From positions 4,077,470 through 4,141,469 of the forward strand of contig NZ_CP059557.1 in the NCBI RefSeq assembly GCF_022828475.1: a DNA stretch of 64,000 nucleotides, written 5' to 3'. Both the position numbers and the translations under genes were made by a program. Numbering within the stretch: the stretch's first letter is position 1; each line of letters begins with the position of its first letter. Shown here piece after piece: positions 25,298-34,323 of this stretch. The DNA is from Saccharopolyspora gloriosae (lineage in GTDB: Bacteria > Actinomycetota > Actinomycetes > Mycobacteriales > Pseudonocardiaceae). The notes beneath the pieces are model-generated. The model was not told the DNA's origin. It did no database searches and worked only from the letters and a program-made list of their open reading frames with translations.

Positions 25298-25954
25298 TCA
25301 GGCCGGTGCCCGGCGGGCGAAGCGCAGCGTGATGCCCTCGCCGTGCAGTTCCCTGCGCAGCCACCAGATGGAGCCGACGGCGGCGACCGCGACCAGGCTG
25401 AACGAACCGGCGGTGCTGGCCAGCAGGAAGTGCCCGATGGTCGCCTGCGCCAGCGCCCACAGCGTGGTGAACCCGTTGATCGTGAACACCAGCGCCCACA
25501 GCAGCGAGACCCGGCGGAAGAACCGCTGGACCCTGGCGTGACCGATCAGCGATGGCGGCAGGATGCAGAAGTCGTCGGCGAGCTTCGCGATCAACGTCCG
25601 CTCGAACAGCAGCGAGCCGAGGAACAGCAGTGCGACGAGGAAGTTCTGCAGGCTGGGTTCCAAGAAGTACAGGAAAGAGCTGTTCGTCACGAAGCCCACG
25701 ATCGTGCGCACCACCAGCACCCCGGTGGTCAACATCAGCACCAAGGGCACCTGCACCCGCAGCGCGAGCCGGACCGCGACGGCCCCCAGGCCCCAGACGA
25801 GCGCGGCGATCAGACCGCCGGTCAGTCCGGTGAAGGTGAACAGGACGTAGAAGAGCACCAGCGGTGCGATGACCGTCTCGCCCAGGTGCTTGGCGGCGTG
25901 CCACAGGTGCGATGGGAGCGCGTCGAGGTGCACGACCTGCGATGGCTTCTGCAT
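25298..25954 (-). CDS. integral membrane protein (VC0807-like), downstream of hpnH
   Basis: I chose the ATG at 25954, giving 218 residues. Six to seven hydrophobic segments are visible, with TNSSFLYFLEPSLQNFLVALLFLGSLLFERTLIAKLADDFCILP in the middle, loosely like VC0807/YciB-type membrane proteins. No enzymatic motif is seen. It lies 83 bases downstream of hpnH on the same strand and converges on the SDR gene with a 16-base gap, so it may belong to the end of the hopanoid transcript. The function is unknown. Confidence 0.6.
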   Translation of the reverse strand: MQKPSQVVHLDALPSHLWHAAKHLGETVIAPLVLFYVLFTFTGLTGGLIAALVWGLGAVAVRLALRVQVPLVLMLTTGVLVVRTIVGFVTNSSFLYFLEPSLQNFLVALLFLGSLLFERTLIAKLADDFCILPPSLIGHARVQRFFRRVSLLWALVFTINGFTTLWALAQATIGHFLLASTAGSFSLVAVAAVGSIWWLRRELHGEGITLRFARRAPA

Positions 25955-26037
25955 TCGTATCGGCGTCCGTCGTTGGGGGGCGGGAGCCCAATCGTAACCG
26001 TTCCGTTGCCGAACACCAGGGGGATGGGCTAATGCTC

Positions 26038-27039
26038 TCACCCGTTCAGGGCACGTATCGACTCACGCAGTGAACCCATCGTGGCCAGTACCGCGGTGGG
26101 CTCGTAACCGCAATGCGCCATGCAGTTGGCGCACCGCGGATCCCGGCCGCGCCCGTAGGAGTCCCAGTCGGTGTCCTCGAGCAGCTCCCGGTACGTCTCC
26201 GCATACCCGTCGCCCATCAGATAGCACGGGCGCTGCCAGCCGTAGAGCGAGTACGACGGGATCGCCCACGCCGTGCAGCCGAAGTCGACCTTGCCCTCGA
26301 GGAAGTCCAGGAACCTCGGTGAGTGGTTGAAGCGCCACTTCTTGCGCCTGCCGTCGGCGAACACCTTCGCGAACAGCTCCCGCGTCTCGGCGACCCCCAG
26401 GAAGTGCTCTTGATCCGGCGCCTTGTCGTAGGCGTAGGCGGGCGAGAGCATCATCTGGTCCACCTCGAGTTCGTCGTTGAGGTAGTCCAGCACCTCGATC
26501 ACCGAGGCCGGGGTGTCGGTGCTGAAGAAAGTGCTGTTCGTGGTGATCCGGAACCCGCGGCGCTGCGCGTCCTTCACGTTGTCCACGGCCTGCTCGAACA
26601 CGCCCTGCTTGCACACCGACGCGTCGTGGCGCTCCTGGAGCCCGTCGATGTGCACCGCCCACGAGAAGTAGGGCGACGGGCTGAACTTGTCGATCTTGCG
26701 CGGCATCAGCAGCGCGTTCGTGCACAGGTACACGAACTTCTTGCGGCGCACGAGCTCGGCGACGAGCACGTCGATCTCAGGGTGCATCAGCGGTTCTCCC
26801 CCGGCGATGGAGACGACCGGCGCGCCGCATTCCTCGACGGCGGCCAGCGCGCGCTCCACCGGCATCCGCTGCTTCAGCACACCGGCGGGGTGTTGGATCT
26901 TGCCGCAGCCCGCGCAGGCCAGGTTGCAGGCGAACAGCGGCTCCAACTCCAGGGTCAGCGCGAACTTCTCCCGCCGCGCGATCTTCTGCCGCACCAGATA
27001 GGAGCCGACGCGAATGGCCTGCCGCATCGGAATGCCCAT
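26038..27039 (-). CDS. hpnH: HpnH, adenosyl-hopene transferase (radical SAM)
   Basis: The 333-residue protein carries the radical-SAM cluster motif CNLACAGC (Cys38, Cys42, Cys45), the GGEPL motif after it, and extra Cys in RCANCMAHCGYEP near the C-terminus. The N-terminus MGIPMRQAIRVGSYLVRQKI is typical of HpnH. The enzyme joins the 5'-deoxyadenosyl group of SAM to diploptene, giving adenosylhopane, the first step to extended hopanoids. It is the last core gene of the hopanoid operon, 80 bases after hpnG. Confidence 0.95.
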   Translation of the reverse strand: MGIPMRQAIRVGSYLVRQKIARREKFALTLELEPLFACNLACAGCGKIQHPAGVLKQRMPVERALAAVEECGAPVVSIAGGEPLMHPEIDVLVAELVRRKKFVYLCTNALLMPRKIDKFSPSPYFSWAVHIDGLQERHDASVCKQGVFEQAVDNVKDAQRRGFRITTNSTFFSTDTPASVIEVLDYLNDELEVDQMMLSPAYAYDKAPDQEHFLGVAETRELFAKVFADGRRKKWRFNHSPRFLDFLEGKVDFGCTAWAIPSYSLYGWQRPCYLMGDGYAETYRELLEDTDWDSYGRGRDPRCANCMAHCGYEPTAVLATMGSLRESIRALNG

Positions 27040-27119
27040 GGCCGTACCTCCAGAACGGATCGGTGGAATGAAAGTCTTCGAACGCCCGCCGTCGGCCGAG
27101 CCGATGCGGGCGACGCCGC

Positions 27120-27776
27120 TCACCGCGACGAGTCGCGTGGCCCCGGACGACATCGACGCCGGGCGGAGCCGTTTTCGGCCGCCCACTCGACGATCACCGG
27201 GGCGAGCCGCCGCAGGCGCAGCAACGCCCGAACCGAGCGGTCGGGGGTGCGGACGTGCGCCAGCGGAGCCACCGCCGTGTCGACCACGACCCGCACCACC
27301 GCACACAGCCGCTCCCCTGCGATGCGCGCGAGCGCGGCGGATTCCATGTCGACGGCCACCACGCCCGTGGTGGCCAGTGCTGCGCGTTCCGCCCCGCCCA
27401 CCACGTGATCAGCGCTGCTGATCGGGCCGACGAGGACCCCGAAACCGGCGGTGCGCAGCCGATCGGCCAACGCTAGGGCACCTGGTATCCGCACCGTGTC
27501 CGTCCCGTCGCGCACCTCGTCGGCGACCACGACCGCTCCGGTGGCGGTGGCGCCGACCCCTCCGGCCAGGCCGGCGACGGCCAGCGAGTCGTGCTCACCG
27601 ACACCTGCCGAGCCGAGTTCGCGGGCGCTGCGCCGCGGCCCGAGCCCGGTTCGCAGCACCGCGGCCCGCGAAGCGCCGCCGAGCGCGAACGCCTCGCACC
27701 GCAGCGGTGCGCACAGCAGCACCCCGGCGCCGGTGACCTCACCGCCGCTGGGCGCCACCGAATCGGGCCGGGCCAT
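27120..27776 (-). CDS. hpnG: HpnG-like adenosylhopane nucleosidase/phosphorylase
   Basis: The 218-residue product belongs to the purine-nucleosidase/phosphorylase superfamily: LCAPLRCEAFALG at the start, TGLGPRRSA, and VAVDMESAALARIA, the Met-Glu-Ser nucleoside-binding motif. In hopanoid clusters this protein removes adenine from adenosylhopane to give ribosylhopane. I prefer the ATG at 27776; a GTG at 27785 is also in frame and neither has a strong ribosome site. It follows shc by 16 bases. The C-terminal 25 residues are basic and Arg-rich, which is unusual. Confidence 0.88.
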   Translation of the reverse strand: MARPDSVAPSGGEVTGAGVLLCAPLRCEAFALGGASRAAVLRTGLGPRRSARELGSAGVGEHDSLAVAGLAGGVGATATGAVVVADEVRDGTDTVRIPGALALADRLRTAGFGVLVGPISSADHVVGGAERAALATTGVVAVDMESAALARIAGERLCAVVRVVVDTAVAPLAHVRTPDRSVRALLRLRRLAPVIVEWAAENGSARRRCRPGPRDSSR

Positions 27777-27792
27777 CGCGCTCACCGCCGCG

Positions 27793-29727
27793 TCACTGCC
27801 CCACCGCGCGCTCGTACCGTCCGAGCGCGGTGAGCGGGAAGATCAGCCGGTACAGGTGGTAGTTGATCAGGAAGTCGCCGGGGAATCCGGTGCCGGTGTA
27901 CTGCGGCTCGTCCCAGGTCCCGTCCGAGCGCTGCGTGGTGGCCAGGAACTCCACCCCGTTGCGCACCGCCTCCCCGGTGTGCCCGCCCAAGGCCAGCAAC
28001 GCCATCAGCGCCCACCCGGTCTGCGAGGCCGTGGAGGTGCCGACGCCGATCCAGCGCGCATCGGTGTAGGAGCGCATGTCCTCGCCCCATCCGCCGTCGG
28101 AGTTCTGGTGCTGCTCGAGCCACCGCGCGGCGCGGCGCAGCGCCGGATGGTTCACGGGCACCCCGGCTTCGACCAGTGCGGGAACCGCGGCACCCGTTCC
28201 GTACACGTGGTTCGCGCCCCAGCGCCCGAACCACGAGCCATCGGCCTCCTGGTTCTCCAGCAGCCATCGCACGCCGGCGCGGACCACCGGATCGTCCCGG
28301 TGTCCCACCGCGGACAGCGCCTCCACGACGTGCGCGGTGACGTCGGCCGACGGCGGGTCGATGACCTCGCCGAAGTCGCAGAACGGCAGCCGCGTGACGA
28401 GCTTGCCGGTGTTGTCGGCGTCGAACGCGCCCCAGCCGCCGTCGCGGGACTGCATGCCACGAAGCCAGTGCACGCCGCGGTCGAGGGCGCGGCGCACCGC
28501 ATCGGGTTTGGTGTGCTCGACCCGGTTCAACGCCAGCAGCGCGACGGCGGTGTCGTCGGTGTCGGGGTAGCCGTCGTTCTCGAACTCGAAGGCCCACCCG
28601 CCGGGCGCCAGGTTCGGCCTTCGCACCGACCAGTCCCCGGTGACCCGGACTTCCTCGTCGAGCAGGTAGTCCGCCGCGCAGCGCAGCGCGGGATGATCGG
28701 CGGGCAGCCCCGCGTCCCGCAACGCCTGCACGCTCAGCACCGTGTCCCACACCGGTGACTGGCACGCCTCCATCCGGCGCACCGGCCCGTCCGATGTCAG
28801 TTCGTTGATGAGGAATCCGTCGAGCCCCGCGAGCCCTTCGCGCAGCACCGGATGTTCCAGCGGGTAGCCGAGCAGGTGCAGCGCCAGCAGGGAGTACACC
28901 CACGGCGGCTGGATGCCGCCCCACGAACCGTCGGCCTCCTGCCGGGCCACGATCCACTCGGCGGCGCGGCGCATCGACAGTTCCCGCAAAGCGCGCACCG
29001 GCCGTCGCTGGTAGCGGTGCAGCACGGCGTCGAGCGCGTGGAAAGCCCGGTCCCAGCCGCCCGACGACCGACGCGGGCTGCGCCCGGTGCGCAGTTCCGA
29101 AACGCTCACGCCCAGCTCCCGGCGGGGCCGCAGGGTGCAGACCACGGTCAGCGGAACCACGGTCTGCCGCGCCCAGCACGCCCAGTCGGCCAGGTTCAGC
29201 GGCATGGATTTGCCCAGCAGCACCACTTCCGGCGGCATCGCGGGCAGTTCGTCCCAGGACCACTCGCCGAACAGGGCCAGCCAGATCCGGGTGAACACCC
29301 GGGTTCCTTCGATGCCGCCGTTGGCGAGGATCCACGCCCGAGCAGTGATCATGTGCTCGGAGTCCGAGGGGTCCCCGGCGAGCTTGAGCGCCGTGTACGC
29401 CTCAACGGTGGTCGAGAGGTCGCCGGGGCCGCCGTGGAAGGTCGCCCAGGTTCCGTCCTCCCGCTGCTGAGACCGGATCCAGCGCGCGGCCCGCGTGGTC
29501 TCTTCGGGGGTCCGGATGCCGAGGAACTGCCGCATCAGCAGGTCTTCGACGTCCATCGTGACGTTGGTCTGCAACTCCCCCTTCCACCAGCCGGCGTCGT
29601 CCTGCAGCGACAGCAGGTGCTCGCGGGCCGCCAGCAGCGCCGCGTGCGCGCGGACACCGCTTCCCACGGGCAGGTCTGGAAGGGTCTGCTGCTCGACCCC
29701 GGATCGGGTCAGTTGTTCGGTCACCAT
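27793..29727 (-). CDS. shc: squalene-hopene cyclase
   Basis: The 644-residue protein starts at the ATG at 29727, overlapping the prenyl synthase stop by 7 bases; longer open frames upstream are antisense to real genes. It has the catalytic DTDD motif at residues 389-392 (DxDD), several QW repeats such as QEADGSWFGRWG and QNSDGGWGED, and FPGDFLINYHLYRLIFPL near the C-terminus. It cyclises squalene to hopene and hopanol in the membrane. It is the centre of the operon, after the squalene-synthesis genes hpnC-E and before the side-chain genes hpnG and hpnH. Confidence 0.96.
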   Translation of the reverse strand: MVTEQLTRSGVEQQTLPDLPVGSGVRAHAALLAAREHLLSLQDDAGWWKGELQTNVTMDVEDLLMRQFLGIRTPEETTRAARWIRSQQREDGTWATFHGGPGDLSTTVEAYTALKLAGDPSDSEHMITARAWILANGGIEGTRVFTRIWLALFGEWSWDELPAMPPEVVLLGKSMPLNLADWACWARQTVVPLTVVCTLRPRRELGVSVSELRTGRSPRRSSGGWDRAFHALDAVLHRYQRRPVRALRELSMRRAAEWIVARQEADGSWGGIQPPWVYSLLALHLLGYPLEHPVLREGLAGLDGFLINELTSDGPVRRMEACQSPVWDTVLSVQALRDAGLPADHPALRCAADYLLDEEVRVTGDWSVRRPNLAPGGWAFEFENDGYPDTDDTAVALLALNRVEHTKPDAVRRALDRGVHWLRGMQSRDGGWGAFDADNTGKLVTRLPFCDFGEVIDPPSADVTAHVVEALSAVGHRDDPVVRAGVRWLLENQEADGSWFGRWGANHVYGTGAAVPALVEAGVPVNHPALRRAARWLEQHQNSDGGWGEDMRSYTDARWIGVGTSTASQTGWALMALLALGGHTGEAVRNGVEFLATTQRSDGTWDEPQYTGTGFPGDFLINYHLYRLIFPLTALGRYERAVGQ

Positions 29728-30734
29728 TGCCTCCGCACGATGAATTCCGCGAGTTCGGTCAGGGCGTCCACCGCGGGACCTGTTCGGCCGCCGGTGTGCA
29801 GGTGCGCGAACGCGGCGGTGAGCCTGCGTTCGCATTCGGTCTCGGCCCAGTCCCGCGCGCCCGTCTGCCGCACCAGGTCGGCGGCCAGCTCGGCGCGGTC
29901 CCCGAGCAGCTGCCCGGGTTCCTGGTAGAGCCGGTGCAGTCGCTCGCCCGCCGAGGTGCCGGAGGTGAGTGCACGCACGATCGGCGCTGTCTTCTTCCGC
30001 GCCCGCAGGTCGGACAGGACCGGTTTTCCGGTGGTCGCGGGATCTCCCCACAGGCCGAGGAGGTCGTCGACGAGCTGGAAGGCCATCCCCAGCTCCATTC
30101 CGAAGGCGTGCAGCCGGGACACCGTCGCCGCATCGCCTCCGGCGGACAGCGCGCCGAGCGCACACGCACCGCCGAGCAGCGCGGCGGTCTTTCCTTCGAC
30201 CATCCGCAGGCATTCGGCGAGGCCGACGTCGTGGCGTCGTTCGAATGCGAGGTCGGCGGCCTGCCCGACGATGAGGCCGCCGGTCGCCGAGGCCAGCATC
30301 CGCACCGACTCGGCGGCGTGCGGAATCGGCGTTTCCACCAGCACGTTCGTGCCGAGCGACAGCAGCGCGTCCCCCGCCAGCAGCGCCGCGGGCCTGCCGA
30401 ACACGGTCCACGCGGTCGGCCGGTGCCGTCGGGAGGCGTCGTCGTCCATCAGGTCGTCGTGCAGCAGCGAGAAGTTGTGCACGAGCTCGACCGCGGCCGC
30501 CGCCCGCACGGGGGCGGGCGCCTCTTCGCTCACCGCGCGCGCGGTGAGGAAGACCAGCGCCGGGCGCAGTGCTTTGCCGGTGCGGCCGTCCGGAGTGCCA
30601 TCGGCGTGCACCCAACCGAAGTGGTATTCGCAGACGCGCCGGGTGTGCTCGTCGAGCGCACCGACGGCGGCGCGCAGCGCGGGCTCCACCTGCTTGCGGG
30701 ATGTGGTCAGCACGTTGGGCACGGCAAGGGTCAT
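29721..30734 (-). CDS. polyprenyl (farnesyl) diphosphate synthase of the hopanoid operon
   Basis: The 337-residue all-helical prenyl synthase has the first Asp-rich motif in LLHDDLMDDDASRR and a second region FQLVDDLLGLWGDP, where the usual DDxxD reads DDLLG, a form common in actinomycete trans-prenyl synthases. GKALRPALVFL is the substrate-binding part. It supplies farnesyl diphosphate for squalene synthesis by HpnC/D/E. The start ATG at 30734 overlaps the hpnE stop by 4 bases, and its own stop overlaps shc. Product chain length (C15 versus longer) is inferred from the operon. Confidence 0.92.
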   Translation of the reverse strand: MTLAVPNVLTTSRKQVEPALRAAVGALDEHTRRVCEYHFGWVHADGTPDGRTGKALRPALVFLTARAVSEEAPAPVRAAAAVELVHNFSLLHDDLMDDDASRRHRPTAWTVFGRPAALLAGDALLSLGTNVLVETPIPHAAESVRMLASATGGLIVGQAADLAFERRHDVGLAECLRMVEGKTAALLGGACALGALSAGGDAATVSRLHAFGMELGMAFQLVDDLLGLWGDPATTGKPVLSDLRARKKTAPIVRALTSGTSAGERLHRLYQEPGQLLGDRAELAADLVRQTGARDWAETECERRLTAAFAHLHTGGRTGPAVDALTELAEFIVRRQW

Positions 30735-32095
30735 CGGGGTACCTCCACGCCAGCTCGCGAGGCGTCTCCGGCAGCCGTCCGCAGCACGCGCACGGCCTGC
30801 TCTCCGCTGCGCACAGCGCCTTCGAGGGTGTCGGGCCAGCCGGTCGCGGTCCACGCTCCCGCCAACGCGAGACCGGTCGGTCCGATGTCGGCCGCGGGAC
30901 GCAGCGCGCCGGTTCCGGGGGTCTGGTCGAACGTCGCTCGCGGTTCCCGGGTGACGAAGAAGTCCTCGACCCGCGCGTGCCTCGCCGCGGGCAGCACGTC
31001 CCGCAGCGCGGGAAGGAACACCTCCCGGACCTCGTCGGCTCGCCGGTCCAGATATTCGTGGGCGGCCGACAGCGAGATCGCCAGGTACTGGCCGTGCGGC
31101 GCCCCGGCGATCGAGGTCCGGTCGAACAGCCACTGAACCGGAGAGTCGAGCACCGCGGCCATCGGCTCGCCGAGCACCGGCCGGTCGTAGCGCACGTGCA
31201 CGTTGACGATCGGCGCCGCCGACAATCCGGCCCACCGCCGAGCCTGCGGCAGCGGCAGTCCCGCCAGCAGCGCGGTGGCGTGCGAGTGCGGCACCGCGAG
31301 CACCACGGAATCGGCGTTGAGCACGTCGTCCCCACCGCGACCGCGGACCGGGACGCGCCAGCCCGGTTCGTCCCGGCGCACCGCCGCCGCCTTGGTGCGC
31401 AGCAGCACTCGAACTCCGGCCGTGTCCAGGGCGCGATGTGCGACCGTGCCGTGCAGCTCCCCCAGCGGGCGAGACGGAATCCCGATGTCCGCGGCGTCCG
31501 GAGCGTCGAGCACGCCGGTGCGGAACACCTTCACCGCCAGCGCCAGCGAAGCCCGCTCCGGCTGCGCGTTGAGCGCCGCCACCGACAGCAGCCCCCACAG
31601 GGCGTCCACGGCCCGTCCCGACTCGCCACGCGAGCGCAGCCAGGCACCGAAGCTGATCTCGTCGAGCGCGGGGTCCGCCGGATCCAGCGCGCGCAGCGCC
31701 ATCGCGGTGCGGGCCGCGCCGAGGCGGTCGCCGAGGCCGAGCTCGCCGTATCCGAGCAGCGCGGGCGCGAAGTGCGCCGGAGCAGGCAGCCGCCGCCGCA
31801 GCAGCACGCTCGGCCGTCCGGTCGGGCTGAGCACCGGAATCCGCAACCGTGGCTGCAGCCGGATTTCGTCGGCGGCGCCGATCCTGCGCAGCAGCGCGCG
31901 ATAGGCGGTGTAGCAGCGCAGGATCACGTGCTGCCCGGTGTCGACGGCCAGTTCGCCTCGCTGGAACGAACCCGCCGCGCCGCCGAGGCGGGCGCGGGAT
32001 TCCAGCAGCGTCACGCGAAATCCCTCGTCGGCGCAGCGCAACGCGGCGGTGACACCGGCGAGGCCACCACCGACGACGAGGACCTCGCTGCTCAC
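30731..32095 (-). CDS. hpnE: HpnE, hydroxysqualene oxidoreductase (FAD amine-oxidase fold)
   Basis: The GTG at 32095 overlaps the hpnD stop by 4 bases and gives 454 residues. It starts with the FAD motif VLVVGGGLAGVTAALRCADEGFRVTLLESRARLGGAAGSF, then VDTGQHVILRCYTAYR, typical of squalene-associated FAD desaturase-like enzymes, and ends with GLALAGAWTATGWPDTLEGAVRSGEQAVRVL. It reduces hydroxysqualene to squalene after HpnC and HpnD. The following prenyl synthase start overlaps its stop. Confidence 0.94.
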   Translation of the reverse strand: MSSEVLVVGGGLAGVTAALRCADEGFRVTLLESRARLGGAAGSFQRGELAVDTGQHVILRCYTAYRALLRRIGAADEIRLQPRLRIPVLSPTGRPSVLLRRRLPAPAHFAPALLGYGELGLGDRLGAARTAMALRALDPADPALDEISFGAWLRSRGESGRAVDALWGLLSVAALNAQPERASLALAVKVFRTGVLDAPDAADIGIPSRPLGELHGTVAHRALDTAGVRVLLRTKAAAVRRDEPGWRVPVRGRGGDDVLNADSVVLAVPHSHATALLAGLPLPQARRWAGLSAAPIVNVHVRYDRPVLGEPMAAVLDSPVQWLFDRTSIAGAPHGQYLAISLSAAHEYLDRRADEVREVFLPALRDVLPAARHARVEDFFVTREPRATFDQTPGTGALRPAADIGPTGLALAGAWTATGWPDTLEGAVRSGEQAVRVLRTAAGDASRAGVEVPR

Positions 32096-32955
32096 GGCGC
32101 CATCCCCGCCATCGACCGCGCCGCGACGCCCGCCTTGCGCCAAGGCGACAACGAGGTGCGGGAGCGCATGGCGCGAGCGGGTGCGACGGCGATGGCGTGC
32201 AGCATCTCGTGGTAGATCCCGGACATCGACGCGCAGCAGGCGCGGCTGCGCCGGTCCAGCATCGGCAGCAGCGCGAACCCTTCCCGATACCACTGTTCGG
32301 CCCGGTGCACTTCGAACCGCACGAGCCGCGCCAGCCCGTCCGCTTCGCGCGCCGTCGGGCCGGGTTCGCCCGGAACGAGGTGCACCCCGAACCGGCGCAG
32401 GTCCTCAGCCGGCAGGTAGACGCGTCCGTTGTCGTGATCCTCGCGGACGTCGCGCAGGATGTTGGTCAGTTGCAGCGCCACCCCGAGCGAGTCGGCGCGA
32501 CGGTCCGCGAGCGCCCGGTCGCCGGTCCCGAACACGCCGAGCGAAAGCCTGCCGATGGAACCGGCCACGCAGCGGCAGTAGTGCAGCAGCTCGGCGAAGG
32601 TCGCGTATTCGGCACCGCGCACGTCCGCCTCGCAGCCGTCGATCAGGTCGTCGAACGCGGACATCGGCAGCGCGAGCCGCGACTCCGCGTCGGCCACGGC
32701 CACCAGCACGGGATCCGCCGACCGCGGGCTCGCCTCGTGCAGTGCGGCCCGGGCTTGCGCGAGCAGCCGCAGCTTCTCCGGAGCGGGCAGTTCCCCGTCA
32801 CCGATGTCGTCGACGCGGCGGGCGAACGCGTAGACCGCGGAGAGCGCTCGGCGTTTCGGTCCCGGCAACAAGCGGATCCCGTAGTAGAAGTTGCGGGCGC
32901 GGGCGCGGGTGATGCGCTCGCATTCCCGGTAGGCCTCCTGCACTGAGGTGTTCAC
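32092..32955 (-). CDS. hpnD: HpnD, presqualene diphosphate synthase
   Basis: The 287-residue squalene/phytoene synthase-family protein starts at a GTG that overlaps the hpnC stop by 4 bases. Asp-rich motifs are AFARRVDDIGDGE and NILRDVREDHDNGRVYLP, both intact. NFYYGIRLLPGPKRRALSAVYAFAR is the family N-terminus. It condenses two farnesyl diphosphates to presqualene diphosphate. Its Arg-rich C-terminus is normal for the group. It is translationally coupled both upstream and downstream. Confidence 0.93.
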   Translation of the reverse strand: MNTSVQEAYRECERITRARARNFYYGIRLLPGPKRRALSAVYAFARRVDDIGDGELPAPEKLRLLAQARAALHEASPRSADPVLVAVADAESRLALPMSAFDDLIDGCEADVRGAEYATFAELLHYCRCVAGSIGRLSLGVFGTGDRALADRRADSLGVALQLTNILRDVREDHDNGRVYLPAEDLRRFGVHLVPGEPGPTAREADGLARLVRFEVHRAEQWYREGFALLPMLDRRSRACCASMSGIYHEMLHAIAVAPARAMRSRTSLSPWRKAGVAARSMAGMAP

Positions 32956-33857
32956 CAGGAGCCTCCTGAGAGCAGCAGCCGTGCCCATTCGACGGCGATG
33001 CGCGTGCGGGCGGGTGTCGCGTCGACGCTGACCGGGTCGAACCGGGCGGCGGCCAACGCGCGTGCGGTGGCTCGGCCTCCCGCGACGTATCCGGCCACCG
33101 CGAGCCGCGCGGGCAACGGCAGCAGCCCCACCAGCGGCGCACCGGAGTCGAGCAGCCGCCTGGCGCGCACGACCTGGAACCGCAACATCGCCCGCCAGTG
33201 CCCGGGTGCGCTGCCGGATTCGAGTTCGTCGAGCCGGCACCCGTAGTGGTGCAGATCCGCTTCGGGAAGGTAGACGCGGCCTTGGCGGTGGTCTTCGAGC
33301 ACGTCCTGGCAGTGCTCCAGGATCTGCAGCGCGGTGCAGATCCGGTCGGAGAGCGCGACGAGTTCGGGGCTCGCGCAGCCGAAAATGTGCAGCACCGACT
33401 CGCCGACGGGATTGGCCGACAGCGCGCAGTAGTCGACGAGTTCGGCGAACGTGCAGTAGCGGTGCACGTGCTGGTCCCGCCGGTTGGCGTCGATCAGCCG
33501 CGTCAGCACGTCCTTGGGCAGGCCGCACTCGTGGACGGTGATGGCGAGGGCTCGCAGCAGCGGGATGCGCGGAGTGCCCCGGTACACGTGGCCGAGGTCG
33601 GCTTCGAGGTGGTCCAGGAGGATGTCGCGGTTGCCCGGAGCTTCGTCGCCCGCGTAGTCGACCAGCCGGAAGTATCCGTACAGCGCCATCAGGTGGGTGC
33701 GCGGGCCGCTGGGCAGGACGCGTGCCGCCACGGGAAAGTTCTCGTTTCCCGCTCGTGCGAGCACGGCAGCGGTGTCGGGAAGCTGCGCGGTGAAGTCCGT
33801 CGCCCGCTCGGTCGTGCGCTCGTCGGCCAGCCGCCCACGAGCCCGAGAAATGTCCAC
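32952..33857 (-). CDS. hpnC: HpnC, hydroxysqualene synthase, first gene of hopanoid operon
   Basis: The 301-residue squalene/phytoene synthase-family protein starts at a GTG with GAGAGGG upstream. It has NENFPVAARVLP, the first Asp motif in YFRLVDYAGDE and the second in DVLEDHRQGRVYLP, which fit HpnC rather than HpnD. It converts presqualene diphosphate to hydroxysqualene. The operon promoter should lie in the 466-base gap upstream. The operon runs hpnC-hpnD-hpnE-prenyl synthase-shc-hpnG-hpnH. Confidence 0.93.
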   Translation of the reverse strand: MDISRARGRLADERTTERATDFTAQLPDTAAVLARAGNENFPVAARVLPSGPRTHLMALYGYFRLVDYAGDEAPGNRDILLDHLEADLGHVYRGTPRIPLLRALAITVHECGLPKDVLTRLIDANRRDQHVHRYCTFAELVDYCALSANPVGESVLHIFGCASPELVALSDRICTALQILEHCQDVLEDHRQGRVYLPEADLHHYGCRLDELESGSAPGHWRAMLRFQVVRARRLLDSGAPLVGLLPLPARLAVAGYVAGGRATARALAAARFDPVSVDATPARTRIAVEWARLLLSGGSW

Positions 33858-34323
33858 TGTGGCCCTCTCCCGCCTACGACCAGGGGTGTCCGGTCAGAGT
33901 AGGACCGCTCCTGAGCCGGATGCAGGCCGAACCCACACCTTCGTGTGGTGAGCGGATTTCACGTTTCCGCCCAACTGTCCATTGTGGATTTCACTGGATC
34001 CGTTGCAATCGGGTTCGCCAGGGCCTCCCTCCGCGGAAGCCGACCCCGAGGCGAACGGATCAGAGGGCGCTCGAACACGCCCGCGAAGCGCGGCGATGAG
34101 CGAGTCACCCGGAGTCGGCTCGGGCCTCGCGGCGCGAACGGATTCACCGCTTTCGGGGACGTTCGCGACGGCGTTCGTCACCACGGGCATCCAAGACCGC
34201 ATCGGGAGGCTGAACTCGAGAAACCGCCAGGACCGCGCACTGTCCACGGGAACAAACGAGCGCGGGCTGATCGTTGTTCAATGGGACCGTGACCGGTCCG
34301 CAGCGCCGACAGGAGGAACAACA
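33858..34323. other. 466-base divergent intergenic region, hopanoid operon / aldo-keto reductase
   Basis: This gap separates hpnC (leftward) from the aldo-keto reductase (rightward) and should carry both promoters. The inverted repeat CCACAC-CTTC-GTGTGG at 33933-33948 is about 80 bases upstream of hpnC, where a regulator could bind. The segment at 33950-34010 is relatively AT-rich. I see no supported gene: open frames cross it without ribosome binding sites or family similarity. Confidence 0.6.
33933..33948. promoter_or_regulatory. inverted repeat upstream of hpnC
   Basis: CCACAC and GTGTGG form a perfect 6-bp inverted repeat around CTTC, 76 bases upstream of the hpnC start. It is either an operator or a small hairpin in a leader; nothing in the sequence decides between these. 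Confidence 0.3.

Noticed and set aside
27793-31335. A continuous minus-strand frame of 1180 codons including squalene-hopene cyclase
   Set aside because: Only the part after 29727 is cyclase; the rest lies in a wrong frame through the prenyl synthase and hpnE genes, which have clear motifs, starts and overlaps of their own.
33881-33890. GGTGTCCGG near hpnC resembling the left box of the dispersed element
   Set aside because: Only about 9 bases match and no stem arms or right box follow, so it is probably chance.
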